From Promethearchaeota archaeon (lineage in GTDB: Archaea; Asgardarchaeota; Lokiarchaeia; Sigyniarchaeales; SOKP01), in assembly GCA_019058365.1 (NCBI GenBank), contig JAHPZE010000030.1, forward strand, positions 1 through 52,838: a DNA stretch of 52,838 nucleotides. Reading direction: 5' to 3'. The translations under genes and the position numbers were made by a program. The notes under the pieces were generated by a model, which did not search any database, was not told the origin of the DNA, and saw only the letters and a list, made by a program, of their open reading frames with translations. Of this stretch, positions 16,070-25,111 are shown one piece after another. Numbering within the stretch: the first letter of the stretch is position 1; the number at the start of each line of letters is the position of its first letter.

Positions 16070-17347
16070 ATGATTAGGGATAAGTTCATAAACACAGAAT
16101 TAAAATCTTCTGATCTCTATAGTCATAGTAAAGAGATTAATAAAAATCATGGACTAACGAAAGAACAACTTTTATTAAAGGATCTTAAAGCTATTGCAAA
16201 TGAGTATTTAGCACTTGAAAAATTAAAACAAAATTTCATTGGTATAATTTTGAAAAATCTTGATTCTTTAGATTTCTCAAAATTCATTGATTATCCCAGA
16301 TTTTACATAAAAGAAGATTTTTTAAAACGAGAAGTATCTTCCGCTAATATTAGGGGTTTAAATGTAGTGAGTGTTGATGGAAGTTCGGTGACTAAAAAAT
16401 TTATGAACGTTGACTTTTCATTTTTAAAAGCAATCGCTACAAAATATTATTTTCAAAAAAATTATGTTGCAAAAATTGTATATTATCCCGATCTAAATGG
16501 TTTTAATAATTATTATGTACAAGCAAATTTCCTTAATCAAGATGAAACTACGGTAGAAACTAAAATTTCGATTGACATGAATTTCATGGAGATCAATCTT
16601 CTGAATAATATGATAAGAAAAACTCCTGAGATTGATATGATAATAATTGATGGATCGATTGTTATTATGCCAATCAACTTATTATTTTCTAAAGATCCAG
16701 AAATATCGAGAAAGTATGACAAGCTTCTAAAAGAATATCATAATTTGTATTCATATTGTAAGGAAAATGGAATATTGTTAATTGGCTCAATTAAAGATAC
16801 CAGAACTTCTGCTTTAACGCATCTTTTACAAGAATCTATCCAATTATTGAAACCCAGCTATTCAAATCTAACTGATTTTCTTAAAATAAATTATCGAAAA
16901 GTAATGGAATTTTTCTCAGATCTAGACTTGTTTAACCGTGTATTGAAGAAGAATGAGAGATCTTGTATTTTTAACTGTAAAAGAGAAATTGATAAAATTA
17001 GAGATACTGGAATCAAAAAAGAAATACCATATTATTTTCCCCTATCATTTTATGCATTTTACTTAAAGACTACACGATTTGATACACCTTGTAGGATAGA
17101 ATTTTTTATGGATGAAAAACATTTATTTAAAAAAGCTTCTGAGAAAGCAGATTTAATATCTTCAATATTAATGCCAATATCAAGCTTGAATGAACATTAT
17201 GGTTTACCAATCCCTCAAATTGAAGCTCATAAAAGGGCTGTATTTAAACCAAAAGAAGTTGATTTATTACTCAATAATTTAATTAGGACGTTAAATACCC
17301 ATGGTGTTTCTTTATTAGAAAAAAGAAGAGATCGAAGACCTTTCTAA
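16070..17347 (+). CDS. nurA: NurA-domain nuclease
   Basis: This 425-residue protein has the NurA fold. Catalytic aspartates lie in SVDGSS (D103) and IIDGSI (D194), and the conserved FPLSFYAFYLKT and late HKRAVF motifs are present. NurA is a 5'-3' single- and double-strand DNA nuclease that works with the HerA translocase, Mre11 and Rad50 in end resection. HerA is not in this window. The N-terminus has an extra helical stretch of about 90 residues. Its stop codon overlaps the convergent hemK-like gene by four bases (17344-17347). Confidence 0.82.
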   Translation: MIRDKFINTELKSSDLYSHSKEINKNHGLTKEQLLLKDLKAIANEYLALEKLKQNFIGIILKNLDSLDFSKFIDYPRFYIKEDFLKREVSSANIRGLNVVSVDGSSVTKKFMNVDFSFLKAIATKYYFQKNYVAKIVYYPDLNGFNNYYVQANFLNQDETTVETKISIDMNFMEINLLNNMIRKTPEIDMIIIDGSIVIMPINLLFSKDPEISRKYDKLLKEYHNLYSYCKENGILLIGSIKDTRTSALTHLLQESIQLLKPSYSNLTDFLKINYRKVMEFFSDLDLFNRVLKKNERSCIFNCKREIDKIRDTGIKKEIPYYFPLSFYAFYLKTTRFDTPCRIEFFMDEKHLFKKASEKADLISSILMPISSLNEHYGLPIPQIEAHKRAVFKPKEVDLLLNNLIRTLNTHGVSLLEKRRDRRPF

Positions 17348-18039
17348 TGAGTTTTATATTGTAGCTTGTTTAAAAAAATATCCTCGAAAAATATATGTTG
17401 TTTTTCCACTATTTCATTTTCATAATTTAAATTTTTAATTTTTTTATTTAATTTTAGTAAGTCAGTCCTACTTGATGTTATGCAATAAATACTGTGATCT
17501 TTCTTCAAGTTTAGAAAAAGTTTGGCATTTTCAAGAAAATTGATTAAAGTTTCATATCCTTTTAATCCACCATCCCAACTATAATCCATAATTTTGTTAT
17601 TATAATTTTTGTTTATTAATTGTGAGGATGGCAAGTAGGGAGGATTAAAAACAATAATATTAAAAGAATGTTTTAAACGTTCTGGAAAGGATAGAAATAA
17701 ATCAGATTGGAAAAAAATGATTTCTTTATTGACATTATTCGCTCCTTCATTTATTTTAGCACACTCTATTGCTTCTTTTAAAATATCTGAAGCATATATT
17801 TTAGGATTAAAATTTAGGTATTGTACTTTAATTAATTGAAAAAAAATAGCAATTATCCCTGTTCCAGTACCTAAATCTAAAACATTTTCAATCTCACTAA
17901 TAGGTATACCATCAAAATTATTTTCATCAATATTACGTTTGAAATAATCAATTAATAAAAAACTGTCATCAGAAGGGGTATAAACATTTTTATAATCACA
18001 ATTAATTATTGGATCGGGTATGAAAGGAATGGGTATCAC
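17344..18039 (-). CDS. HemK/Mtq2-type protein glutamine methyltransferase
   Basis: The 231-residue protein has the SAM-binding motif DLGTGTG (55-61) and the catalytic NPPY (132-135) of the HemK/PrmC group. Archaeal and eukaryotic members without the PrmC N-terminal domain, as here, methylate the GGQ glutamine of release factor aRF1/eRF1 together with Trm112. It is the last gene of the eL21-rpoF-DUF655-ksgA-hemK cluster, a typical archaeal arrangement. The start appears to be GTG, 17 nt after ksgA. Its 3' end overlaps the nurA end by 4 bp. Confidence 0.85.
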   Translation of the reverse strand: MIPIPFIPDPIINCDYKNVYTPSDDSFLLIDYFKRNIDENNFDGIPISEIENVLDLGTGTGIIAIFFQLIKVQYLNFNPKIYASDILKEAIECAKINEGANNVNKEIIFFQSDLFLSFPERLKHSFNIIVFNPPYLPSSQLINKNYNNKIMDYSWDGGLKGYETLINFLENAKLFLNLKKDHSIYCITSSRTDLLKLNKKIKNLNYENEIVEKQHIFFEDIFLNKLQYKTH

Positions 18040-18056
18040 TTATTCTTAATTTTCTT

Positions 18057-18902
18057 TTAACAATAAAACAATTTGCTAATCTCAATAAGCTCTTCTATAT
18101 TAAAACTAAAAACCTTTTTATTCTCAAAGTTATTTTCATATAAAATTTTAACAATTTTTTCTCTTGTATATTCAGTATTGTTTAGATTTTTTAAAAAATA
18201 TCCTATAGCATTTACAATATTTTTGTTCTTATAGGGCATTATTCCAGCAACAAATTTTAAAAAAAAGTTAATTGAACCCTTTTCTGAGAGGAATGGATGA
18301 ATATCATCTCGAGGTATAATTTTAATAAGTGATAACGCAATTTTTGGAATAGGGTAAAAGCTTTTTCTTGAAATATCTGATATTAAAATGGGGTTCATAA
18401 ACGCGTTAACACCAATACTGATCCGTGAGTATTCTTTATAATTTCCTGATAGAAAAATTCGATTAGCAATATTTTTTTCTAAAAGTAATATACCTTTAGG
18501 TGAATTAATATTAAAAAAAATCTTATCTATAAGTGGTCCAGTAATAGTATAAGGAATATTAGAAATAACTTTGTTGTGTTTTGGTAATTCTATTTCAAGT
18601 ACATCTCCATGGATAATCTCAATATTATCATAAATAGATAGCTTTTCTTTCAAATATGAACAGAGACGATTATCAATCTCAATACCATAGATTTTTTTAC
18701 TTAAATCTGCTAATTCTTCTGTTAACGTTCCTAAGCCGGGTCCAATTTCCAAAATAACATCATTCTGAGAGACATCAGAACATTTGATAATCTTCTTTAC
18801 AATATTTGTATCAGTTAAAAAATTTTGACCCAGTTTTTTGTTTGGAATAATTTCCAATTGCTTTAAAATGAGTTGTATTTCTTTTATATTCATAAAACTC
18901 AT
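18057..18902 (-). CDS. ksgA: 16S rRNA adenine dimethyltransferase KsgA/Dim1
   Basis: This 281-residue SAM-dependent enzyme dimethylates two adjacent adenines near the 3' end of 16S rRNA during small-subunit maturation. Motifs are KLGQNFL (23-29), EIGPGLG (52-58), the acidic YGIEID (72-77) and catalytic NIPY (115-118). A C-terminal helical RNA-binding domain completes the normal length. The start ATG overlaps the DUF655 stop codon (18899-18902), showing translational coupling. Confidence 0.93.
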   Translation of the reverse strand: MSFMNIKEIQLILKQLEIIPNKKLGQNFLTDTNIVKKIIKCSDVSQNDVILEIGPGLGTLTEELADLSKKIYGIEIDNRLCSYLKEKLSIYDNIEIIHGDVLEIELPKHNKVISNIPYTITGPLIDKIFFNINSPKGILLLEKNIANRIFLSGNYKEYSRISIGVNAFMNPILISDISRKSFYPIPKIALSLIKIIPRDDIHPFLSEKGSINFFLKFVAGIMPYKNKNIVNAIGYFLKNLNNTEYTREKIVKILYENNFENKKVFSFNIEELIEISKLFYC

Positions 18903-19543
18903 TCGTATTTTTGAGTCTTGCTAAAAATGTAATATTTTACATCTCGTTGAAGTTCTTTGATAATTCTCTGTGCAATCAATTTGGCGGGATGAGAAATACT
19001 AGTTCTATCAGCTATATCTTGAAATGTTCCGAATTTTTGCATCTCTCTAGCATTAAGTATTTCCCACATGTGTTTCTGTCCAATTCCTGGTAATAATTTT
19101 AAAGCATGCATTCTTGGTGTAATCGAAGTAGAATTATTAAAGAAATTAATAAATTCTTCTTCATATTTCACCACTTCTTTTTCGAGTATTGGTTGAATTA
19201 ACGCTTTTGATGTACTAGTTAAATCGTCATAATCAATTTTTTTTAAGACATCATTTAATTTTTCTTCGTTTACGAACTCTTCATAGGTTCTTTGTTCTTG
19301 GACTTGGATATTAGAGCTTTTATTAGCTTTAACTTCATATAGAACAAAATCCGGAAAAGTAAGAACTTGCGCAATTGGTGTTTTAGCCCAACTAGGTCTA
19401 TCCTCTTCGGGATGTCCATGTATTAATAGATCTAAAATAACAACTTCCCGAAATTTCTTTATAAATTGTTTTTTCTTTTTCGGACCGCTTCGATAACTTC
19501 TTCTCTGTGGAGGACCTTTGTATCGCTCTCTTCTTTCCATCAT
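18899..19543 (-). CDS. DUF655 helix-hairpin-helix protein
   Basis: The 214-residue protein is the archaeal DUF655 family, found between rpoF and ksgA in many archaea. It starts with a very basic tail (about residues 1-30). A central beta domain follows (VILDLLIHGHPEED to FVLYEVK), then a C-terminal helix-hairpin-helix region containing LKLLPGIGQKHMWEILNAR. It presumably binds RNA or DNA in ribosome biogenesis or transcription, but its function is not established. Here 164 bp separate it from rpoF, which is more than in compact versions of the cluster. That gap holds no recognisable gene. Confidence 0.88.
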   Translation of the reverse strand: MMERRERYKGPPQRRSYRSGPKKKKQFIKKFREVVILDLLIHGHPEEDRPSWAKTPIAQVLTFPDFVLYEVKANKSSNIQVQEQRTYEEFVNEEKLNDVLKKIDYDDLTSTSKALIQPILEKEVVKYEEEFINFFNNSTSITPRMHALKLLPGIGQKHMWEILNAREMQKFGTFQDIADRTSISHPAKLIAQRIIKELQRDVKYYIFSKTQKYE

Positions 19544-19707
19544 TACTACTTGTTTTTTTTACTTTTCCGATTACCATTTCAAAATTTTTATTGTAATGAA
19601 CTACATAATTAGATGGGATTGTTCATTAGAAATATAGAGATTGAGACTTATAAATTCTTCGAATTTTAAAATCAAGAGTCTAAATTTTATAATTGGGATA
19701 AGACAGT

Positions 19708-20073
19708 TTAAGATGTTTTTATATCTTCTATTTTATATAATAACTCTTGGAGTTGTTCATCTGTTAAAGTCTTCCCAGTGAAACTTTTTTCTAAAATCAC
19801 CCGTAATTCTGGAACTGTTTGGGGATCAATATTAAGAATATTAATAGAATAAATTTCTTCAATCTCATACTTTTCCATCAATAGTTTCTTTACTTTTTTC
19901 GCTATTTTTGCGTCATATTTCGCAAATTTATTCACATAGTTATATGTGATTTCTTGAAAATGAGACATTCCCTCATCAGAATCAATTTCTGATAGTTGAT
20001 CTTTTACAGTTTCCATTATTTCTTTAACTTCAGGTATAGAAACAGTTTTTTCATCTTTTTTTCTTCCAGACAT
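19708..20073 (-). CDS. rpoF: DNA-directed RNA polymerase subunit Rpo4 (F)
   Basis: This 121-residue protein is the archaeal Rpb4 homologue. It forms the stalk of RNA polymerase with Rpo7 and helps in open-complex formation and RNA binding. The N-terminus SIPEVKEIMETV, the VNKFAKYDAKIAKKVKKLL helix, and the C-terminal LTDEQLQELLYKIEDI, which belongs to the HRDC-like domain, are characteristic. It lies 18 nt downstream of eL21, with a GGA-type ribosome-binding site. Confidence 0.9.
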   Translation of the reverse strand: MSGRKKDEKTVSIPEVKEIMETVKDQLSEIDSDEGMSHFQEITYNYVNKFAKYDAKIAKKVKKLLMEKYEIEEIYSINILNIDPQTVPELRVILEKSFTGKTLTDEQLQELLYKIEDIKTS

Positions 20074-20091
20074 AATTTTTCCTTTATATTT

Positions 20092-20403
20092 TTAGTTTTC
20101 TTTAATTGAAACTGCGTTTAATCTTAGATGTTCTTTTCCAATTATTAAAGTTTTTTTAGAATCTCCCAATTTTACCTCAACTAAATAACAACGGCCTCTT
20201 TGACCAACTACAGTACCTGTTCTACCATGAAATCTTGAGTGGGGCATCCCCCGTTTATGTTGGGAAGGATCTGTAATAATATCTACTTTATCATCAACAT
20301 TATAATCTATTAAATACTTTTCTACAGAACCTAAACCTGTTTTACGTACATTTTTTCTGTGTTTATGCCTTGTTTTCTTACGGAATCCATGGTGTTTTAC
20401 TAT
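20092..20403 (-). CDS. rpl21e: 50S ribosomal protein eL21 with a non-canonical ATA start
   Basis: Reading the minus strand from ATA 20403-20401 gives 103 residues: (M)VKHHGFRKKTRHKHRKNV, continuing to the eL21 signatures GMPHSRFHGRTGTVVGQRGR and KTLIIGKEHLRL. This is eL21 at its normal length. In-frame stops (TAA repeated) lie just upstream. The only codons between them and the conserved VKHHGF are TCT AAA AGG TGT GTC ACG ATA, so no ATG, GTG or TTG start exists. A GGTG Shine-Dalgarno core ends 7 nt before the ATA. It heads the rpoF-DUF655-ksgA-hemK cluster. Confidence 0.9.
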   Translation of the reverse strand: MVKHHGFRKKTRHKHRKNVRKTGLGSVEKYLIDYNVDDKVDIITDPSQHKRGMPHSRFHGRTGTVVGQRGRCYLVEVKLGDSKKTLIIGKEHLRLNAVSIKEN

Positions 20404-20410
20404 CGTGACA

Positions 20411-20414
20411 CACC
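20411..20414 (-). promoter_or_regulatory. Shine-Dalgarno core fixing the eL21 start
   Basis: The minus-strand sequence AAAAGGTGTG carries GGTG, complementary to the archaeal anti-Shine-Dalgarno. Seven bases separate it from the ATA that begins the conserved eL21 reading frame; the ACG codon one triplet earlier would leave only four. The same GGTG-7-nt-ATA pattern precedes the XPD helicase gene. Confidence 0.65.
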
Positions 20415-20515
20415 TTTTAGATTATTATTATAATAATAAATTAATTTAGTAGGATTATGAATGATAATTTATTTATTTTTTGATTTTAAACAAAGAAAAA
20501 TTGATAATGTCAGCT

Positions 20516-21874
20516 TTAAAGAGAAATTTCTAGTACATCTAGACTTTTACAAATTAATTTGGTTTTAAAAATCTCTGAAAAAGAGGGTGTTGTCCGCCCT
20601 TCGTCACCGCTAATAAGTTCTTTTATATATGTTCCCCCTTGAGTTTCTATAATAAATTCGAAAAGATTAGGCTTAATATATTTACCATTAATCTGGTAAA
20701 TCATTTTTTTTCTTATTTTATCAGCACGACGATGAGATACTCTATTTGGCGTTCTTTGATGAATTTCTTGATTTTCAAAAGAATCCTTCAATTTTAAAAT
20801 AATATATCCAAATTTTTCTTTATCAATCTTACTTTCAGCTTTTACAATTGCTTTATAGACTTTTTTTGTATCTTTTGCACTTGATTTTAGTTCGATTACT
20901 TCTTTCTTACTAGTGTATCTTAAATTATTAATTCTGATTCTTTTTCTATTTTTTTTATTAACAAACCTTTCTATTTTAATTAAATCTAAATTTCTAATTT
21001 TTGGATTTCTTAATTCAAGAATAAAAGGTCTTCCCGAGCCTAACATTCTTACATCTATGTCTTCTCTTCCCGCTCCATGGAATTTTGAATCGTTTGCTTT
21101 TGAAGCTATAATAAATTCTGGGCTTATTAGATCTTCAACAGTGGTAAGGTATTGCTTTCCAGTATAATTACATAGTTCACAACCATTTCCCATGCATTTC
21201 TTACAAAGCCAGTGGGTTTGGGGAATTCCTCTTATTGATTTATTATATCTCCCATAAATATAAATGGACTTTAGCTTTAATTCAACATTAAAATTTTCAA
21301 AATCTAAAGATATAATTAATAATACTTCAGGCGAGTTAAATTCAGGAGGTTTATTGAGATGTTTCATTAGTTCTTTTCCTACTACGCGATTAAAATGACT
21401 TTTAAAGGATTCAGCTTCTAAAAGATTAAATTCTGTCTTAAATTTATCCTCTTGATTAATAATCTGAGCTTTGGGCCTTGAACCAATTAAAAAATTATTA
21501 AATTCGATTTCTTCAAGTATTTGTGTTGATTTTTTTATGTATTTTTGAATATCTGAAAAAATATTATGACATAAATAGCAGACTTCATTTGAATCGTTCT
21601 TCACAAAATTTAACCCTTCATCCGATAAAACTTTTTGACTGGGATAATAATGAGCATTTTCAGCTAATAGTTTCAAATTAATAATTGATTCTTTATGGAG
21701 AACAGAATCTCCAGATAGATAATTACTATGATTTTCCATTGTTAGCGAGAGTAATAATGAATTTCCTCTTTCATAGTTTGTCGTATATGATCCTAAAAGA
21801 GAAAACATTCTACCAAGACAGTGAATGCATATATAGTATTTCTGATAGATTTCTAGTACTTTGTCAAAAATCAT
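20516..21874 (-). CDS. pus10: tRNA pseudouridine synthase Pus10
   Basis: The 452-residue protein makes pseudouridine 54 (and 55) in the tRNA T-loop. The N-terminal zinc site uses CIHC (16-19), CYLC (99-102) and the CKKC/CELC pair (224-235). A THUMP-like region follows. The catalytic motif GREDIDVRMLGSGRPF (269-284) holds the nucleophilic aspartate. The C-terminal TQGGTYIKELISGDEGRTTPS block is also typical. It lies about 110 bp upstream of eL21 on the same strand and could belong to the same transcription unit. Confidence 0.92.
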   Translation of the reverse strand: MIFDKVLEIYQKYYICIHCLGRMFSLLGSYTTNYERGNSLLLSLTMENHSNYLSGDSVLHKESIINLKLLAENAHYYPSQKVLSDEGLNFVKNDSNEVCYLCHNIFSDIQKYIKKSTQILEEIEFNNFLIGSRPKAQIINQEDKFKTEFNLLEAESFKSHFNRVVGKELMKHLNKPPEFNSPEVLLIISLDFENFNVELKLKSIYIYGRYNKSIRGIPQTHWLCKKCMGNGCELCNYTGKQYLTTVEDLISPEFIIASKANDSKFHGAGREDIDVRMLGSGRPFILELRNPKIRNLDLIKIERFVNKKNRKRIRINNLRYTSKKEVIELKSSAKDTKKVYKAIVKAESKIDKEKFGYIILKLKDSFENQEIHQRTPNRVSHRRADKIRKKMIYQINGKYIKPNLFEFIIETQGGTYIKELISGDEGRTTPSFSEIFKTKLICKSLDVLEISL

Positions 21875-22050
21875 GCTTACATGAATTAAGTAAATGATTA
21901 TTTATTGCTTTTATCAAGAAAAGAAAGAGTAGTAAAAAAATTTTAAAATAAAAATTTATTTTTTTATATAATTTTAATAAATATTACAGTTAATAAAACA
22001 AGAGTATTTGTGTTGTATTTATTTTTAAATTAAAAACAAGAGAGATTCGA

Positions 22051-22287
22051 ATGGCAAAGAAGAAGAATCAAGGGATTGTTAAGTGGTTTGATGCGAAAAA
22101 AGGATTTGGTTTCATCAGTGTTGCTGAGCAAGATGATATCTTTGTCCATTTTTCAAATATAGATATGGATGGATTTAGGAAACTTGATATGGGGGATGAG
22201 GTAGTATTTGAGCTAAAAGTGTCTAATGAAGGAAAGGATCCTGAAGCATTAAAAGTAAAGATTGTTTCAAAAAACAGAAGATATTAA
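22051..22287 (+). CDS. Cold-shock-domain protein
   Basis: A 78-residue cold-shock domain binds single-stranded RNA or DNA. It shows GIVKWFDAKKGFGFI with the RNP1 motif and DIFVHFSNI with RNP2, in the usual order. Such proteins are universal in bacteria but scarce in archaea, so the gene may have been acquired from bacteria. The 176-bp gap before it may encode a long, T-rich 5' leader, and cold-shock genes are often controlled through such leaders. The gap after it (22288-22473) is T-rich on both strands, consistent with terminators of convergent genes. Confidence 0.92.
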   Translation: MAKKKNQGIVKWFDAKKGFGFISVAEQDDIFVHFSNIDMDGFRKLDMGDEVVFELKVSNEGKDPEALKVKIVSKNRRY

Positions 22288-22473
22288 TTATTTAACTGAA
22301 ATCGCTATTTCTCTTACTTTTTCTCTTTTTCTTTTATCATAAAATGAAGTAGTTGAAAATATCAACGATTTATAAGTCGTTTTTATTTTATTTCATGAAA
22401 ATATTGTATATAAAACCTGCTGAAATATCTTAATTTAAGAATAATAATTAGAAAAAAAAAAATTTATTTATAA

Positions 22474-23835
22474 TTATCTCTTCTCCCAATCAAAATCCAG
22501 TTTAACATATTTTTTTGTATAGAAGTAAGATATGAGTAAAACGACAGAAACGATCGGACCAAATAGAACTAAACCCATAGAATAGGAAAAAGTTCCTGTA
22601 GGAGAAATATCTGGCAATGACAAAATAGATCCGATGAAGAATGCACCTGCAGCTTGAAAGATATTAAGTATAATCGAGGGAAATCCAGCATATATTCCTG
22701 CTTTTAATTCCCCTGTAGATTTTTCATCATCTTCAGCAATATCAGCATAAACAATATAAGGAAATAAGAACCACCCTCCTAGAATTCCGCCTATCCCCAT
22801 TATAAAAATTATTCCCAAAATTAAATATGATGACATTGGAATTAAACCTAATAAAGAGATTGGCATAAAAATCACTGCAGCAATAAAAACATATAATAGA
22901 ATCTGTTTCTTTCCCTTTTTTTGTATTAATCTTCTCCATAGATAAAGAAATATGAAAATACTTAGAAGAAGGACTACAGCAGAAATGATATAATCCGTCG
23001 TGCCCATATCTAACGCATCTACAAGATATTTTAACATAGCTGTGGATACCATAGACCAACCTAAACCCGAGATGCCGATCATAAGAACGATCAACATAAA
23101 ATTCTTATTCTTCACAATAGTCTTTAAATTGTCAATTAATTTAGATTTAATCTCATATTTAGGTTCAGTAGGCATCTTAAAAGCAATGATATAAAATAAA
23201 GCAATTGTTAAAATACCAAAAGTAACGATAGAAATAGTTATAGTTGATGGAATTGGAATATTAGGATTTCCCGCATCTTTCATAGCTGTAATATAACTCC
23301 CAAGAACAATCATTGAGAAAAGAGCCATTATCCCATTTCCGATATAATTAAAGGTATTTTGAAATTGAGAGACTTTGGGTCGTTCCTCTACAGGGAATTC
23401 TTCTGCCATCCAAGCTTGATAAGGAGTCGTTACCGCATAACTAGCTCTAAAAAGTATCTCCCATATTAACATCCATATAAATAGTGTTCCTGTATCGTTT
23501 AGATCAAGTACTAATCCGGGTAATATTAGGAAAATAATTGAAATTCCTAATAGAGGGGCAAAAACTATTATCCAAGGTTTTCTTCTTCCCCATTTCGTAT
23601 ATTTTGCATCACTGAGCCATCCTAATAAAAATTGGGAGAGCGCGATAGTTAAATAACCCATGGCAATGACAAAACCAGCGAGAAACGGGCGTAATCCATA
23701 CCCACTTGTATAAAGCGTAAACATAGCCCATCCTTCTATTCCTAATACAATAGATGTACCTAATCTTGGGGCGCTAAAAAGTACTTTCGTTGAACTACTT
23801 GTTTGACCTCTTATAATTTGTTCAGATTCACTCAT
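22474..23835 (-). CDS. MFS sugar/cation symporter of the GPH type
   Basis: This 453-residue protein has about twelve membrane helices. The N-terminal half carries LGWLSDAKYTKWGRRKPWI, the loop signature of glycoside-pentoside-hexuronide:cation symporters. YAVTTPYQAWMAEEFPVEERPK is the second conserved GPH-like block. It ends in the charged tail KKYVKLDFDWEKR. It is probably a sugar or glycoside importer. No glycoside hydrolase is adjacent; the nearest is the GH57 gene 4 kb away. Confidence 0.83.
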   Translation of the reverse strand: MSESEQIIRGQTSSSTKVLFSAPRLGTSIVLGIEGWAMFTLYTSGYGLRPFLAGFVIAMGYLTIALSQFLLGWLSDAKYTKWGRRKPWIIVFAPLLGISIIFLILPGLVLDLNDTGTLFIWMLIWEILFRASYAVTTPYQAWMAEEFPVEERPKVSQFQNTFNYIGNGIMALFSMIVLGSYITAMKDAGNPNIPIPSTITISIVTFGILTIALFYIIAFKMPTEPKYEIKSKLIDNLKTIVKNKNFMLIVLMIGISGLGWSMVSTAMLKYLVDALDMGTTDYIISAVVLLLSIFIFLYLWRRLIQKKGKKQILLYVFIAAVIFMPISLLGLIPMSSYLILGIIFIMGIGGILGGWFLFPYIVYADIAEDDEKSTGELKAGIYAGFPSIILNIFQAAGAFFIGSILSLPDISPTGTFSYSMGLVLFGPIVSVVLLISYFYTKKYVKLDFDWEKR

Positions 23836-24027
23836 TTAATTTCACATATATTTATGATTTTTTTATTTTTATGTAAAAATTTTATCAAGTATAGATTAGA
23901 GAAGACTTTATTTAAAATTTTATTAAATTTTTAAGGGATTTTTTAAGATTAAATAAAAAAAAACGAAAAAGATTTTAAATACATAAAGAAAAGTATTAAT
24001 TACTCTAAATTAAAGTTGAAAAGCTAA

Positions 24028-25011
24028 TTAATCTTCTTCTTCCCATCCAAGGTTGCGTAGTACAGATCCTAGAGCTTCTGATTCTTCTTCTAAAACAAAT
24101 TCTGTATCATATTCAGAAGCAGAGAGTTCAGAGTCGAAATCTGGGGGTGCTAACTCTTCAAAGGAGGGTAATTCATCAAGACGGGGTAATTCTTCTCTCG
24201 TTTTCGCTTTTTCTAAAATAAGTACTGGCTCTTCTGAAATAGGTTCATCCTCCATTTCCATTGGAGTATAGTCATCAAGAGGAATTGGTGGAACTTCATC
24301 ATCATACACTTTAAACTGGGAACTGGGAGTAACACCTTTAGCTTCATGGGGTGTTTTAAATTCAACAGCTTCCTTTACTTCTTTCTCAATCCTAAAACCC
24401 ATCGATTTAGGGATCGATACTATATTGTTTTCATTTGTAGCTTCAAGTTCTCCAAATTCTTCGCCTTCTTTCTCCCAATCGTCTAAAAATCCTAACAGAT
24501 CATCTAAAGCAGCTTTATCTTTTGCAAGTGATGGTTTTACTATAGTTTTAACTTCTTCTTCTACTTTCTGCTGCTCAATTTTCTCTATTTCGGACTCCTC
24601 AAGAGAGAGCATCATCTCCGTTTCTTGATCCCCAGAAATTAATCTATTCAACTTCTTTGCTAGTTCTCTTAAGTAACCTAGATAGAATCCAATTCGATAA
24701 ATCGCTCTTAAACCCCCAAATACTATATATTCGTCATCAATTGCCATTAAAATGCTATAACCCGAAGTATTGTGCAAGATTATTTCTGTCAACGCTCCGT
24801 GAACAGTTGCTTGATTTAATCTTAAACCTAAATCTATTAAGGCAGTACTTGATGCAGAAGTTGCATCAGCATCTAATTCTGAAGATGTTGAGCATGCTAC
24901 TTTCATTCCTACTCGAGATAAAACTGCTAGATCTTCTAAATCAGTTCTATTTTCTTCATCTTTTAAAACAAACATCATTTTTTTACGGATATCTTCCGCA
25001 ATTGTGGACAT
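24028..25011 (-). CDS. Roadblock/LC7-domain protein with a long acidic tail
   Basis: The first 120 or so of 327 residues form a Roadblock/LC7 (longin-related) domain: FVLKDEENRTDLEDLAVLSR, then ALIDLGLRLNQATVHGALTE, and IDDEYIVFGGLRAIYRIG. The remaining 200 residues are acidic, low in hydrophobics and probably disordered, with repeated E/D/P runs and a final LGSVLRNLGWEEED. Roadblock proteins dimerise and often act with small GTPases, as MglB does with MglA or Ragulator with Rag. Three GTPases lie in this window, though none adjacent. The tail could be a docking platform. Confidence 0.78.
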   Translation of the reverse strand: MSTIAEDIRKKMMFVLKDEENRTDLEDLAVLSRVGMKVACSTSSELDADATSASSTALIDLGLRLNQATVHGALTEIILHNTSGYSILMAIDDEYIVFGGLRAIYRIGFYLGYLRELAKKLNRLISGDQETEMMLSLEESEIEKIEQQKVEEEVKTIVKPSLAKDKAALDDLLGFLDDWEKEGEEFGELEATNENNIVSIPKSMGFRIEKEVKEAVEFKTPHEAKGVTPSSQFKVYDDEVPPIPLDDYTPMEMEDEPISEEPVLILEKAKTREELPRLDELPSFEELAPPDFDSELSASEYDTEFVLEEESEALGSVLRNLGWEEED

Positions 25012-25111
25012 TTACTTTCTCTCCTTGATATAATTTAGGATTGAACACGATTTTTTTAACATCGACTTATGTATAAATATAAAGACTATTTTAATATATT
25101 TTATCATCACT

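Noticed and set aside
24053..25028. Plus-strand frames opposite the Roadblock gene (serine- or leucine-rich)
   Set aside because: Their composition is the mirror of acidic codons on the other strand; they are shadows.
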